NCBI GenBank assembly: GCA_965656935.1
Contig: CBFHMG010000011.1
Location: 1 to 64,000 of the forward strand
Source: M30B80 sp965656935
GTDB taxonomy: Bacteria; Pseudomonadota; Alphaproteobacteria; Rhodobacterales; Rhodobacteraceae
DNA length: 64,000 nucleotides
Reading direction: 5' to 3'
Position numbers and translations under genes: made by a program. Within the stretch, counting starts at the first letter, position 1; each line of letters begins with the position of its first letter. Under the pieces are notes generated by a model that saw only the letters and a program-made list of their open reading frames with translations, was not told where the DNA came from and ran no database searches. Shown in pieces: positions 16,761-25,421 of the stretch.

Positions 16761-16776
16761 TTTGACACAGGTCAAA
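16761..16776. promoter_or_regulatory. Second FNR-type box, TTTGAC-N4-GTCAAA
   Basis: A perfect 6+6 dyad (TTTGACACAGGTCAAA). The TTGAC-N4-GTCAA form is an accepted FnrL/Dnr-type variant. It is centred about 41 bases upstream of the YeeE/YedE start codon, so it would overlap that gene's promoter and could activate or repress it. Confidence 0.65.
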
Positions 16777-16809
16777 GCGGGGTAACATCCAGTTCGGTAG
16801 CCAAACCCT

Positions 16810-17871
16810 ATGTTGGAAAATCTGATCGAATATTATGGTGAAGGCGTGCTGCTGGTGGCGCTTGGCGGGATCGTCGGGATGGCCTTTGGCGCGGCGGCGC
16901 AACATTCACGTTTCTGTTTGCGCGCAAGTACGGTTGAATTGGCCGAAGGGCAATTGGGCCCAAGGCTTGCGATTTGGTTGATTGCCTTCTCGGCTGCGGT
17001 CGCCTCGGTGCAATCGGCGATCTGGCTGGGCTGGCTGGATGTCAGCGAAAGCCGTCAAATCATCAATACTGGAAGCATGTCAGGGGCGATCATTGGCGGG
17101 CTGATGTTCGGGGTGGGCATGATCCTTGCGCGCGGCTGTGCAAGCCGCCTGCTTGTCCTTTCGGCAACGGGAAATCTCAGGGCGATTGTCACAGGGCTGG
17201 TGCTGACACTTGTCGCGCAATCGGCTTTGCGCGGTGTGCTTGCACCTGCGCGCGAACAGCTTGCGATGCTCTGGAGCGTTCAGGGGGGCGCGTCGCGCGA
17301 TCTCTTGGCGCAGTTTGGCCTCAGCAATGGCATGGCCGCGATGATCGGGTCCGCCGTTCTATGTGCCGCGATTGTCTTCGGGATGAAGAAGGGCCTGCCC
17401 GCCACGCGGATCATGGCCGCGCTGGGCGTGGGGCTTGCCGTGACGCTGGGATGGATCGGCACTTATGTGATCGCCTCCAATTCCTTTGAGGTTATCGCCA
17501 TATCCTCGATCACCTTCACAGGGCCTTCGACCGATACTTTGATGGGGCTTGTGAATAGCACCTCCTTGCCCTTGGTCTTTGGCGTCGGCCTTGTGCCGGG
17601 TGTCTTTGTGGGGTCGGGGGCTATGGCCTTGATCACGAAAGAGGCACGCATCCAGCGTTTTGGCCCCGACACCCCGATGGAGAGTTATCTGACGGGCGCG
17701 GCGCTTATGGGCTTTGGCAGCATGCTGGCGGGCGGATGCGCGGTTGGGGCAGGCATGTCAGGCGGTGCGATTTTCTCCTCCACGGCTTGGGTTGCGGTGG
17801 GCTGCATGTGGATTGGTGCCATGGCAACGCATTCCGCTTTGCGCCTGCGCATGGCGGCGCAAATGGCGTGA
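16810..17871 (+). CDS. YeeE/YedE family transporter, second copy
   Basis: 353 residues, mostly hydrophobic, about nine membrane helices. The family cysteine motifs are HSRFCLRAS (residues about 34-42), ILARGCASRLL and MLAGGCAVGAGMSGG. This subfamily imports sulfur compounds such as thiosulfate. Unlike the copy at 2911 it stands alone, divergent from hemN and with a perfect FNR-type dyad 41 bases before its start codon, so it may respond to oxygen. It is not closely similar to the 2911 protein. Confidence 0.85.
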   Translation: MLENLIEYYGEGVLLVALGGIVGMAFGAAAQHSRFCLRASTVELAEGQLGPRLAIWLIAFSAAVASVQSAIWLGWLDVSESRQIINTGSMSGAIIGGLMFGVGMILARGCASRLLVLSATGNLRAIVTGLVLTLVAQSALRGVLAPAREQLAMLWSVQGGASRDLLAQFGLSNGMAAMIGSAVLCAAIVFGMKKGLPATRIMAALGVGLAVTLGWIGTYVIASNSFEVIAISSITFTGPSTDTLMGLVNSTSLPLVFGVGLVPGVFVGSGAMALITKEARIQRFGPDTPMESYLTGAALMGFGSMLAGGCAVGAGMSGGAIFSSTAWVAVGCMWIGAMATHSALRLRMAAQMA

Positions 17872-17953
17872 GGCGCTTGTTTGATCCGAAAGGGCAGCCT
17901 GCAATCTGGCTTGGTTTTTACACAAGGCCCAAGCATCCTCCGCAACGTAAATT

Positions 17954-17982
17954 TTGACTCACGGCTGCCACTCCGCTATTAA
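17954..17982 (+). promoter_or_regulatory. Sigma70-type promoter of the leucine degradation operon
   Basis: TTGACT at 17954-17959 and TATTAA at 17977-17982 are separated by 17 bp. The start codon of ivd is 36 bases after the -10 element. A palindrome begins directly after the -10. Confidence 0.6.
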
Positions 17983-17983
17983 C

Positions 17984-17997
17984 TGAACAGTCGTTCA
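17984..17997. promoter_or_regulatory. Palindromic operator TGAAC-N4-GTTCA next to the -10
   Basis: TGAACAGTCGTTCA overlaps the expected transcription start, the position used by repressors. TetR-type regulators of fatty-acid and branched-chain acyl-CoA catabolism use dyads of this kind. No such regulator gene is in the window. Confidence 0.5.
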
Positions 17998-18017
17998 ATT
18001 ACGGGAGGGTTGGCGCA

Positions 18018-19181
18018 GTGTTTACCGCATCTATGACGTTTGATCTGGGCGAAGACGTGAATGCGCTTCGTGAAATGGTCCACAGATGGGCGCAGGAGCG
18101 CGTCAAACCGATGGCCGCCGAGATCGACAAGAGTAACAGCTTCCCGCCCGAGCTGTGGCGCGAGATGGGCGACTTGGGCCTTTTGGGCATCACCGTTCCC
18201 GAAGAATATGGCGGGGCGGGCATGGGCTATCTCGCGCATGTTATTGCCACTGAGGAAATCGCGCGCGCTTCGGCTTCGGTCTCGCTCTCTTACGGCGCGC
18301 ATTCCAATCTTTGCGTGAACCAGATCGCGCTTAATGGCACGGATGCGCAGCGGCAGACCTATTTGCCGGGTCTGGTGTCGGGCGCACATGTTGGTGCGCT
18401 GGCGATGTCCGAGGCGGGGGCTGGCTCGGATGTGGTGGGGATGAAAATCCGCGCCGAAAAGCGCAATGACCGCTATGTTCTGAATGGCACGAAATATTGG
18501 ATCACCAATGGCCCCGATGCCGATACGCTGGTGGTTTATGCCAAGACCGATCCTGATGCAGGCAGCCGTGGCATCACGGCCTTCCTGATCGAGAAATCCA
18601 TGAAGGGGTTTTCCACCAGTGCGCATTTCGACAAGCTGGGGATGCGTGGCTCCAACACCGCCGAACTGGTCTTTGACGATGTCGAGGTGCCCTTCGAGAA
18701 TGTCTTGGGCGAGGAAGGGCGCGGCGTGGCTGTGCTGATGTCGGGCCTTGATTACGAGCGCGTGGTCCTCTCGGGCATCGGCACAGGTATCATGGCCGCC
18801 TGTCTGGACGAGATCATGCCCTATATGGTCGAGCGCAAGCAATTTGGCCAAAGCATCGGCAATTTCCAACTGATGCAGGGCAAAATCGCGGATATGTACA
18901 CCAAGATGAATTCCGCCCGCGCCTATGTCTATGAGGTCGCCAAGGCCTGTGATCGCGGCGAGGTCACGCGGCAGGATGCGGCGGCCTGTGTGCTCTATGC
19001 CTCGGAGGAGGCGATGGTGGTCGCGCATCAGGCTGTGCAAGCCATGGGCGGGGCTGGTTTTATGAATGACAGTGCCGTCAGCCGCCTGTTTCGCGATGCA
19101 AAATTGATGGAAATCGGGGCTGGCACCTCGGAAATTCGTCGCATGTTGGTTGGCCGCGAATTAATGGCCTCTATGTCTTAA
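18018..19181 (+). CDS. ivd: Isovaleryl-CoA dehydrogenase
   Basis: 387 residues from a GTG at 18018 with GGGAGGG eight bases upstream; an ATG at 18033 is the alternative. Acyl-CoA dehydrogenase fold with signature ALAMSEAGAGSDV and FAD-binding WITNGPDADT. The catalytic glutamate is in GLDYERVVLSGIG, the position characteristic of isovaleryl-CoA dehydrogenases rather than other family members. It oxidises isovaleryl-CoA to 3-methylcrotonyl-CoA. It is the first gene of the leucine degradation operon that continues with mccB, mccA, HMG-CoA lyase and methylglutaconyl-CoA hydratase. Confidence 0.93.
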   Translation: MFTASMTFDLGEDVNALREMVHRWAQERVKPMAAEIDKSNSFPPELWREMGDLGLLGITVPEEYGGAGMGYLAHVIATEEIARASASVSLSYGAHSNLCVNQIALNGTDAQRQTYLPGLVSGAHVGALAMSEAGAGSDVVGMKIRAEKRNDRYVLNGTKYWITNGPDADTLVVYAKTDPDAGSRGITAFLIEKSMKGFSTSAHFDKLGMRGSNTAELVFDDVEVPFENVLGEEGRGVAVLMSGLDYERVVLSGIGTGIMAACLDEIMPYMVERKQFGQSIGNFQLMQGKIADMYTKMNSARAYVYEVAKACDRGEVTRQDAAACVLYASEEAMVVAHQAVQAMGGAGFMNDSAVSRLFRDAKLMEIGAGTSEIRRMLVGRELMASMS

Positions 19182-19240
19182 TGCATGCTGGGAGCGTGAT
19201 GCGATGATCGCATATCTGGCACAGGAAAAGGGGCAAGCAC

Positions 19241-19546
19241 ATGCCGCGCAATATCGCGCTGAGTTTGGCGGTGATCTGTGGATTGGCGGGTCTCTTGGCG
19301 CTTTGGGTCGGCTTGCGCCATATCCCGCCCTCCGAGACCGAGATCATCACACGCATCGCGCAGGCCTATGTCGCGGATACGGGCGGCGCGCTGACCGATT
19401 GCTATGCGCGCCCCTCGGCGCTGGAGCAGGTGCGCTTGGTCGTGTTCTGCGAAGGGCCCGAGCAGAGCTTTGCATATCCCGTCGACGATCTGGGGCGATT
19501 GCTGGAGATCGAGCCAGATATTCTGGATGGAGCGCCACAGACCTGA
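19241..19546 (+). CDS. Small membrane-anchored protein in the leucine operon
   Basis: A 101-residue ORF starting MPRNIALSLAVICGLAG with one N-terminal hydrophobic helix, either signal peptide or anchor, followed by a roughly 75-residue soluble part with two Cys (DCYARPSAL and VVFCEGPEQ) that could form a disulfide in the periplasm. It sits between ivd and the acyl-CoA ligase, 13 bases before the latter, on the same strand. I do not recognise the family. It may be conserved in this operon in related bacteria, or be a passenger. Confidence 0.6.
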   Translation: MPRNIALSLAVICGLAGLLALWVGLRHIPPSETEIITRIAQAYVADTGGALTDCYARPSALEQVRLVVFCEGPEQSFAYPVDDLGRLLEIEPDILDGAPQT

Positions 19547-19559
19547 GAGGGGTGCCCGC

Positions 19560-21089
19560 ATGTTGACCCGCGCGCCCTATGAGCAGCTTTATCGCGGGTT
19601 TGAATGGGATTTGCCCGCGCAATTGAACATGGCCGCCCAAGTTTTGGACCACCCCGCGCAGGCTTTGGCGATCCGCGATCTTGGAGCGGGGCAGGATGTC
19701 AGCTATGGCCAATTGCGCGATATGGCAGGCCGCTTGGCCGCCACGCTGCGGGAGCGCGGGCTGCGTCGTGGTGACCGCGTTGGGGTGTTGCGTTCACAGG
19801 ATATGTATTGTGCGGCAGCCCATATCGCGATCTGGTGGATTGGCGCGATCTCGGTGCCCCTGTTCAAACTGTTCAAGACCGATGCGCTGCGCACAAGGCT
19901 GGCCGATAGTGGCGCGCGCTGCGTGATCACGGATGCGCAAGGGCGCGATATGCTGGCGGATTTTGATCTCGATATCGTGCTGCCAGAAGAGGAGCCGCTT
20001 GCCGCAGACGCGCCTGAAATGGTGCAAACGAGCTGCGAGGATGCGGCGGTTCTGATCTATACCAGTGGCACAACAGGCAGCCCGAAAGGCGCGTTGCATG
20101 GCCACCGCGTTCTGACAGGCCATCTGCCCGGTGTCGAGATGAGCCATGATTTTCTGGGCGCAGCCGATGACATGATCTGGACCCCTGCCGATTGGGCTTG
20201 GATTGGCGGGCTGTTTGATGTGCTGATGCCAGGGCTTGCCTTGGGTGTGCCCGTGGTTGCAGCAAGGCAGGAGAAATTCACGCCCGATGAATGCGCGCGC
20301 ATTATTGCACAGGCCAAGATACGCAATGTGTTCTTCCCGCCGACTGCTTTGCGCATGCTCAAGGCGGCGGAGGTTGAGATTGGCGGTTTGCGCTCGGTCG
20401 CCTCAGGGGGCGAGCCTTTGGGCGAGGAGATGCTGGCTTGGGGGCGGCGCGCCTTCGGGCTTGAGATCAACGAATTCTACGGCCAGACCGAATGCAATAT
20501 GATCGCCTCATCCTGTGGCGCGATTTTTCCCACCAAAGGCGGCTGGATCGGCAAGCCTGTGGCTGGACATGATCTGGCGGTGATTGATGCCGAGGGCCAG
20601 CCCACGAATGGCGAGGGCGATATTGCCGTGAAGCGTGGCTCGGCCTCGATGATGCTTGGCTATTGGCAAAGGCGTGAGGAGACCGCGCAGAAATTTCGCG
20701 GCGATTGGATGATCACGGGGGATCGCGGAATTTGGGATGGTGACTATCTGCGCTTTGTCGGGCGCGAGGATGATGTGATCACCTCCTCGGGCTACAGGAT
20801 CGGCCCTGCCGAGATCGAGGATTGCCTGCTCACCCATCCTGCTGTGGCGACTGTCGGTGTTGTCGGCAAACCCTGCGCGCTCAGGACCGAGATTGTGAAG
20901 GCCTATGTGGTCAAAAAACAAGGCGCAGAGGCGAGCGAGGCGGAGTTGCAGGACTGGGTCAAATCCCGCTTGGCGGGCTATTCCTACCCGCGCGAGATCG
21001 CCTTTCTGGAGGCTTTGCCGATGACGGTGACGGGTAAGGTGATCCGCAAGGCGCTGAAGGCCCGCGCAAGCGCAGAGGCAGATACATGA
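19560..21089 (+). CDS. Acyl-CoA synthetase (AMP-forming) of the leucine operon
   Basis: 509 residues from the ATG at 19560, chosen for its GAGAGGGG site; the frame is open further upstream but overlaps the previous gene. ANL superfamily: phosphate loop IYTSGTTGSPKGA, NEFYGQTE, the hinge region TGDRGIW...GREDDVI, and the C-terminal catalytic lysine in TGKVIRKAL. The operon context suggests activation of isovalerate, acetoacetate or a related short branched acid to its CoA ester, feeding or draining the leucine pathway. Exact substrate not determinable. Confidence 0.85.
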   Translation: MLTRAPYEQLYRGFEWDLPAQLNMAAQVLDHPAQALAIRDLGAGQDVSYGQLRDMAGRLAATLRERGLRRGDRVGVLRSQDMYCAAAHIAIWWIGAISVPLFKLFKTDALRTRLADSGARCVITDAQGRDMLADFDLDIVLPEEEPLAADAPEMVQTSCEDAAVLIYTSGTTGSPKGALHGHRVLTGHLPGVEMSHDFLGAADDMIWTPADWAWIGGLFDVLMPGLALGVPVVAARQEKFTPDECARIIAQAKIRNVFFPPTALRMLKAAEVEIGGLRSVASGGEPLGEEMLAWGRRAFGLEINEFYGQTECNMIASSCGAIFPTKGGWIGKPVAGHDLAVIDAEGQPTNGEGDIAVKRGSASMMLGYWQRREETAQKFRGDWMITGDRGIWDGDYLRFVGREDDVITSSGYRIGPAEIEDCLLTHPAVATVGVVGKPCALRTEIVKAYVVKKQGAEASEAELQDWVKSRLAGYSYPREIAFLEALPMTVTGKVIRKALKARASAEADT

Positions 21090-21129
21090 GCAGTCGAGAG
21101 ATCAAGAGCAAAGACATGGGGCGCATGAT

Positions 21130-22734
21130 ATGAAACTCACATCAAATATCCTGACAGGCTCGCAAGAGTTCCAAGCCAATCGCGCGGCCCATCTGGAGGC
21201 GCTTGGCGTGGTCGCAGAGGCCGCGGGTTTTGCGGCACAGGGCGGCGGCGAGAAATCCCGCGCCCGCCATGTCAGCCGTGGCAAGATGCTCCCGCGCGAG
21301 CGTGTGGCGAATTTGCTGGATGCGGGCTCACCTTTTCTGGAGGTGGGGGCCACAGCGGGCCATGGGATGTATGACAATGCAGCCCCTTGCGGCGGGGCGA
21401 TTGCAGGTGTGGGCCGTATCCATGGCCAAGAGGTCATGGTTCTGGCCAATGATGCGACGGTCAAGGGCGGCACCTATTTTCCGATCACGGTCAAGAAACA
21501 TCTGCGCGCCCAAGAGATCGCAGCGCAATGCCATCTGCCTTGTATCTATCTGGTCGATAGCGGCGGCGCGAACCTGCCCCAACAGGACGAGGTTTTCCCC
21601 GACAGGGATCATTTCGGGCGTATCTTCTATAACCAGGCGCGGATGAGTGCGGCCAATATTCCGCAAATCGCGGTGGTGATGGGCAGTTGCACGGCGGGCG
21701 GGGCCTATGTGCCTGCGATGTCGGATGTCTCGATTATTGTTAAGGAGCAGGGCACGATTTTTCTGGCGGGCCCGCCTTTGGTCAAGGCCGCCACCGGCGA
21801 GGTGGTCAGCGCCGAGGATCTGGGCGGCGGTGATGTGCATACGCGCCTCTCGGGTGTGGCGGATTATCTGGCCGAGGATGACTCGCATGCCCTCGCCTTG
21901 GCACGTCAGGCCGTGGCGCAATTGAACCGCCGCAAGCCCGCAAGTGTCGATTGGCAAAGCCCTGAGGCGCCTGCCTATGACCCAGAAGAGATATTGGGCG
22001 TGGTGCCTGCAAGCCTCTCGACGCCCTATGATATCCGCGAAGTGATTGCGCGCGTTGTGGATGGCAGCCGTTTTGATGAATTCAAAGCCCGTTTTGGCGA
22101 AAGCATCGTCACAGGCTTTGCCCATATCATGGGATGTCCTGTCGGGATCGTGGCCAATAATGGCGTGCTGTTTTCGGAAAGCGCACAGAAAGCTGCGCAT
22201 TTTGTCGAGCTGTGCAGCCAGCGGAAAATCCCTTTGGTCTTTTTGCAAAATATCACCGGCTTCATGGTTGGTCGGCGCTATGAGAATGAGGGGATCGCGC
22301 GCCACGGGGCGAAGATGGTCACGGCTGTCGCCTCGACCGAGGTGCCCAAGATCACCATGCTGGTTGGCGGCTCATTCGGGGCGGGGAATTACGGCATGGC
22401 AGGGCGCGCCTATAGCCCGCGCTTCCTGTGGTCTTGGCCAAATAGCCGTATCTCGGTTATGGGCGGGGCGCAGGCGGCAGGTGTTCTGGCCACGGTCAAG
22501 CGCGATGCTTTGGAGCGGGCAGGGCAGGACTGGTCCGCCGAGGAGGAGGCCGAGTTCAAGCGCCCCACCATCGAGATGTTCGAAGAGCAGAGCCACCCTC
22601 TCTATGCCTCGGCACGGCTTTGGGATGACGGGGTGATTGACCCGCGCAAAACGCGTGAGGTCTTGTTCCAATCGCTCTCAGCCGCGCTTTGTGCGCCGAT
22701 CCCCGAAACCCGTTACGGCGTGTTCAGGATGTGA
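21130..22734 (+). CDS. mccB: 3-Methylcrotonyl-CoA carboxylase, carboxyltransferase (beta) subunit
   Basis: 534 residues, the usual length for the biotin-dependent carboxyltransferase beta subunit. The crotonase-like halves are visible as GGANLPQQDEVFPD and GSCTAGGAYVPAMSD (acyl-CoA side), and FLQNITGFMVG and GGSFGAGNYGM (carboxybiotin side). It transfers CO2 from biotin to 3-methylcrotonyl-CoA giving 3-methylglutaconyl-CoA. The QQDEVFPD segment favours methylcrotonyl- over propionyl-CoA carboxylases. Paired with mccA downstream, with a copy of the dispersed motif in the 54-base gap. Confidence 0.95.
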   Translation: MKLTSNILTGSQEFQANRAAHLEALGVVAEAAGFAAQGGGEKSRARHVSRGKMLPRERVANLLDAGSPFLEVGATAGHGMYDNAAPCGGAIAGVGRIHGQEVMVLANDATVKGGTYFPITVKKHLRAQEIAAQCHLPCIYLVDSGGANLPQQDEVFPDRDHFGRIFYNQARMSAANIPQIAVVMGSCTAGGAYVPAMSDVSIIVKEQGTIFLAGPPLVKAATGEVVSAEDLGGGDVHTRLSGVADYLAEDDSHALALARQAVAQLNRRKPASVDWQSPEAPAYDPEEILGVVPASLSTPYDIREVIARVVDGSRFDEFKARFGESIVTGFAHIMGCPVGIVANNGVLFSESAQKAAHFVELCSQRKIPLVFLQNITGFMVGRRYENEGIARHGAKMVTAVASTEVPKITMLVGGSFGAGNYGMAGRAYSPRFLWSWPNSRISVMGGAQAAGVLATVKRDALERAGQDWSAEEEAEFKRPTIEMFEEQSHPLYASARLWDDGVIDPRKTREVLFQSLSAALCAPIPETRYGVFRM

Positions 22735-22745
22735 GGCTGGATTTT

Positions 22746-22766
22746 CGTATTTTTGGAAAGATGAAG
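22746..22766 (+). repeat. Dispersed motif copy D
   Basis: CGTATTTTTGGAAAGATGAAG at 22746-22765/6 carries the exact consensus core TATTTTTGGAAAGATGAAG. It lies in the 54-base gap between mccB and mccA, inside the operon, so it cannot be a strong terminator here. Confidence 0.6.
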
Positions 22767-22788
22767 ACGCACGCGTGAGGGAGAGACG

Positions 22789-24726
22789 ATGTTTCGCAAA
22801 ATACTGATCGCCAATCGGGGTGAGATTGCCTGCCGTATCATCGAGACGGCGCGGGCCATGGGGATTGGGACGGTGGCGGTCTATTCCAATGCGGATGCGC
22901 GCGCGCGCCATGTGGCGATGGCCGATGAGGCCGTTCATATCGGCGGCGCGAAACCCTCTCAGAGTTATTTGCGCAAGGATGCACTTATTGCCGCGGCGCA
23001 CAGCACAGGCGCGCAGGCGATCCATCCGGGCTATGGGTTTTTGTCGGAGAACCCTGATTTTGTTGAAGCGGTTGAAGCCGCAGGTCTGGTTTTTGTGGGG
23101 CCATCGGCGGCGGCGATCCGTGCCATGGGTTTGAAGGATGCGGCCAAAGCCTTGATGGAGAAGGCAGGGGTTCCTGTCGTGCCTGGTTATCATGGGGCGG
23201 TTCAAGACGCGGCGCATCTGGCCGAGCAGGCCACCTTGATCGGCTATCCCGTTTTGATCAAGGCCGTGGCAGGCGGCGGCGGCAAGGGGATGCGCAAGGT
23301 CATGGCGGCGGAGGATTTCGCCGATGCGCTGGAGAGCGCGCGGGGCGAGGCGGCGACGGCTTTTGGCAATGATGACGTTCTTATAGAAAAACTGATTTCC
23401 AAGCCGCGCCATATCGAGGTGCAGGTTTTTGGGGATGGTCAAAGCGCGGTGCATTTGTTCGAGCGGGATTGCTCGCTGCAGCGGCGCCATCAGAAGGTGA
23501 TCGAGGAAGCACCAGCCCCCGGCATGACCCCCGAGATACGCGCGGCGATGGGGCAGGCAGCGGTGCGCGCGGCCGAGGCGATCGGCTATGCAGGGGCGGG
23601 CACGGTTGAGTTCATTGTGGACGGGGCAGACGGGCTTCGGCCTGATGGGTTCTGGTTCATGGAAATGAATACGCGGCTTCAGGTGGAGCATCCTGTGACC
23701 GAGGCGATCACGGGTATTGATCTGGTCGAATGGCAATTGCGCGTGGCCGCTGGCGAAGCATTGCCCTTGGGGCAGGAGGATGTGGCGCTTGCGGGCCATG
23801 CCTTTGAAGCGCGGCTTTATGCCGAGGATGTGCCCAAAGGGTTTTTGCCTGCCACAGGCCGTCTGACGCATCTGCGGTTTTGCGAGGCTGCCCGCAGTGA
23901 CACGGGCGTGCGGCAGGGCGATGAGATCACCCCGTGGTATGATCCGATGATCGCGAAAATCATCACCTATGGTCCTACACGCGAGAGCGCCTTGGCTAAA
24001 TTGCAGCAGGCATTGGCGCAGACGCAAGTGGCGGGATCAGTCACAAATCTTGCTTTTTTGCGGCGTTTGGCAGGCCATGCAGGCTTTGGCCGCGGCGAGG
24101 TTGATACTGATTTGATTGAGCGTGAGGGCGTGGCTTTGACGGAAGCCCCCCAGCCTTGCAGCCGCACCAAAGCGCTTGCAGCGCTTGGCGCGATGGGGCT
24201 GGATGCCGAAGCCTCGGGTTTGCAAGGGTTTCACCTATGGGACCCGCTGCGCCAAAGCGTGAAACTGCTGCATGAAGATGAGATAATCGAGGTCGGCGTT
24301 GAAACCTTGGGGGCCAGCAATTTCCGCGTCTGGCTGGACGAGACCAGCCATGACATCACGCGCGAGGATGCGTGGTATGTGGATGGCGCGAAAACGCAGG
24401 CCGCGATTGTGACCCATGACGCGGGGGTTTCGGTGTTCTGGGGCGATGGATATCATTTTGCGCGGGTCGATCCCCTTGAGGTTGCAGCAAGCGCCAATGC
24501 AGGCGGGGGCCGCGTGACAGCCCCGATGCCTGGATTGGTGAAAGCCATCTTCGTGGGTGTGGGGCAAAAGGTGGCGCAAGGTGACCGATTGGCCGTTCTG
24601 GAGGCTATGAAGATGGAGCATAGCCTGATTGCGGGGCGTGACGGTGTGGTTGACCAGCTTTTGGTGCAAGCGGGCGATCAGGTTGAGGCAGGTGCACCCT
24701 TGATCACACTTGAGGAGGAGGACTGA
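22789..24726 (+). CDS. mccA: 3-Methylcrotonyl-CoA carboxylase, biotin-containing (alpha) subunit
   Basis: 645 residues: biotin carboxylase N-domain (ILIANRGEIACRII), ATP-grasp with AVAGGGGKGMRKV and FMEMNTRLQVEHPVTE, a biotin carboxylase C-domain, a BT linker region, and a C-terminal biotinyl domain with EAMKMEHSL, whose second lysine is biotinylated. It carboxylates its biotin with ATP and bicarbonate and passes CO2 to MccB. Start has GAGGGAGAGACG upstream. Second half of the leucine-specific carboxylase. Confidence 0.95.
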   Translation: MFRKILIANRGEIACRIIETARAMGIGTVAVYSNADARARHVAMADEAVHIGGAKPSQSYLRKDALIAAAHSTGAQAIHPGYGFLSENPDFVEAVEAAGLVFVGPSAAAIRAMGLKDAAKALMEKAGVPVVPGYHGAVQDAAHLAEQATLIGYPVLIKAVAGGGGKGMRKVMAAEDFADALESARGEAATAFGNDDVLIEKLISKPRHIEVQVFGDGQSAVHLFERDCSLQRRHQKVIEEAPAPGMTPEIRAAMGQAAVRAAEAIGYAGAGTVEFIVDGADGLRPDGFWFMEMNTRLQVEHPVTEAITGIDLVEWQLRVAAGEALPLGQEDVALAGHAFEARLYAEDVPKGFLPATGRLTHLRFCEAARSDTGVRQGDEITPWYDPMIAKIITYGPTRESALAKLQQALAQTQVAGSVTNLAFLRRLAGHAGFGRGEVDTDLIEREGVALTEAPQPCSRTKALAALGAMGLDAEASGLQGFHLWDPLRQSVKLLHEDEIIEVGVETLGASNFRVWLDETSHDITREDAWYVDGAKTQAAIVTHDAGVSVFWGDGYHFARVDPLEVAASANAGGGRVTAPMPGLVKAIFVGVGQKVAQGDRLAVLEAMKMEHSLIAGRDGVVDQLLVQAGDQVEAGAPLITLEEED

Positions 24727-24727
24727 T

Positions 24728-25390
24728 ATGATCCGTTTGCATCATTGCGCACAGACGCGCTCCATGCGTTCGCTTTGGTTACTGCATGAATTGGGTGTAC
24801 CCTTTGAGTTGGTGGATTGGCCATTTGACAAGAGCCTGCGCAGCCCTGAATTCCGCGCGCTCAATCCTGCGGGCCGCGTGCCCGCCTTGGAAATTGAGGG
24901 CGAGACTTTATGGGAGACAGGCGCGATTGCCGAATTTCTATGTGATCGCTTCCCCGAGGCGGGGTTTGGTCGCAACGCAGGCGATCCCGAGCGGGGGCAA
25001 TGGCTGGTCTGGCTGCATTTCTCCGAGACAATTAGCCAGCATGCCGCCGCCCTGACACAGCAGCATATTGTGCTCTATGAGGACCACATGCGTTCGCCCC
25101 TGATCATGGATATTGAGGCCAAGCGTCTTGCCAAATGCTTTAGCGTGGTCGAGGCGCGCTTGCAGGGGCGGGACTATCTGCTGGATGGCGGGTTCTCGGC
25201 GGCTGATATTGCTGTGGGGCAAGCCATTTATATGGGCCGCCATTTTGCCAAGCTTGACCCATTTCCAGCCCTGCAAGACTGGTATGAGCGGATCACAGCA
25301 CGCCCTGCTTTCATGGCCAGCCGCCCGATTGACGGGGGAACACGGCTCTACACGCGAGATTATTACGCGCCTTGGCCGCTTGAGGCATGA
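24728..25390 (+). CDS. Glutathione S-transferase family protein
   Basis: 220 residues from the ATG at 24728, directly after mccA with a GAGGAGGA site. The thioredoxin-like N-terminal domain (MIRLHHCAQTRSMRSLWLLHEL) has the serine-containing start typical of beta/nu-like GSTs, the cis-proline region GRVPALEI, and an ETGAIAEFL segment that contacts glutathione. An all-helical C-terminal domain follows with the FSAADIAVGQA N-capping motif. A GST inside the leucine operon is common in this group; it may detoxify reactive acyl-CoA intermediates, but that is inference. Confidence 0.85.
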   Translation: MIRLHHCAQTRSMRSLWLLHELGVPFELVDWPFDKSLRSPEFRALNPAGRVPALEIEGETLWETGAIAEFLCDRFPEAGFGRNAGDPERGQWLVWLHFSETISQHAAALTQQHIVLYEDHMRSPLIMDIEAKRLAKCFSVVEARLQGRDYLLDGGFSAADIAVGQAIYMGRHFAKLDPFPALQDWYERITARPAFMASRPIDGGTRLYTRDYYAPWPLEA

Positions 25391-25421
25391 GCGGCGGGTG
25401 CCGTGAAGGGATGAGACGGCC

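Noticed and set aside
17979..19040. Minus-strand ORF (353 codons) opposite ivd
   Set aside because: Antisense to a strongly supported isovaleryl-CoA dehydrogenase; no recognisable motifs.
22678..24027. Long minus-strand ORF (449 codons) opposite mccA
   Set aside because: It is a mirror of a clear mccA reading frame in GC-rich DNA. Its composition is His/Arg-rich with no family motifs, so it is a shadow ORF.
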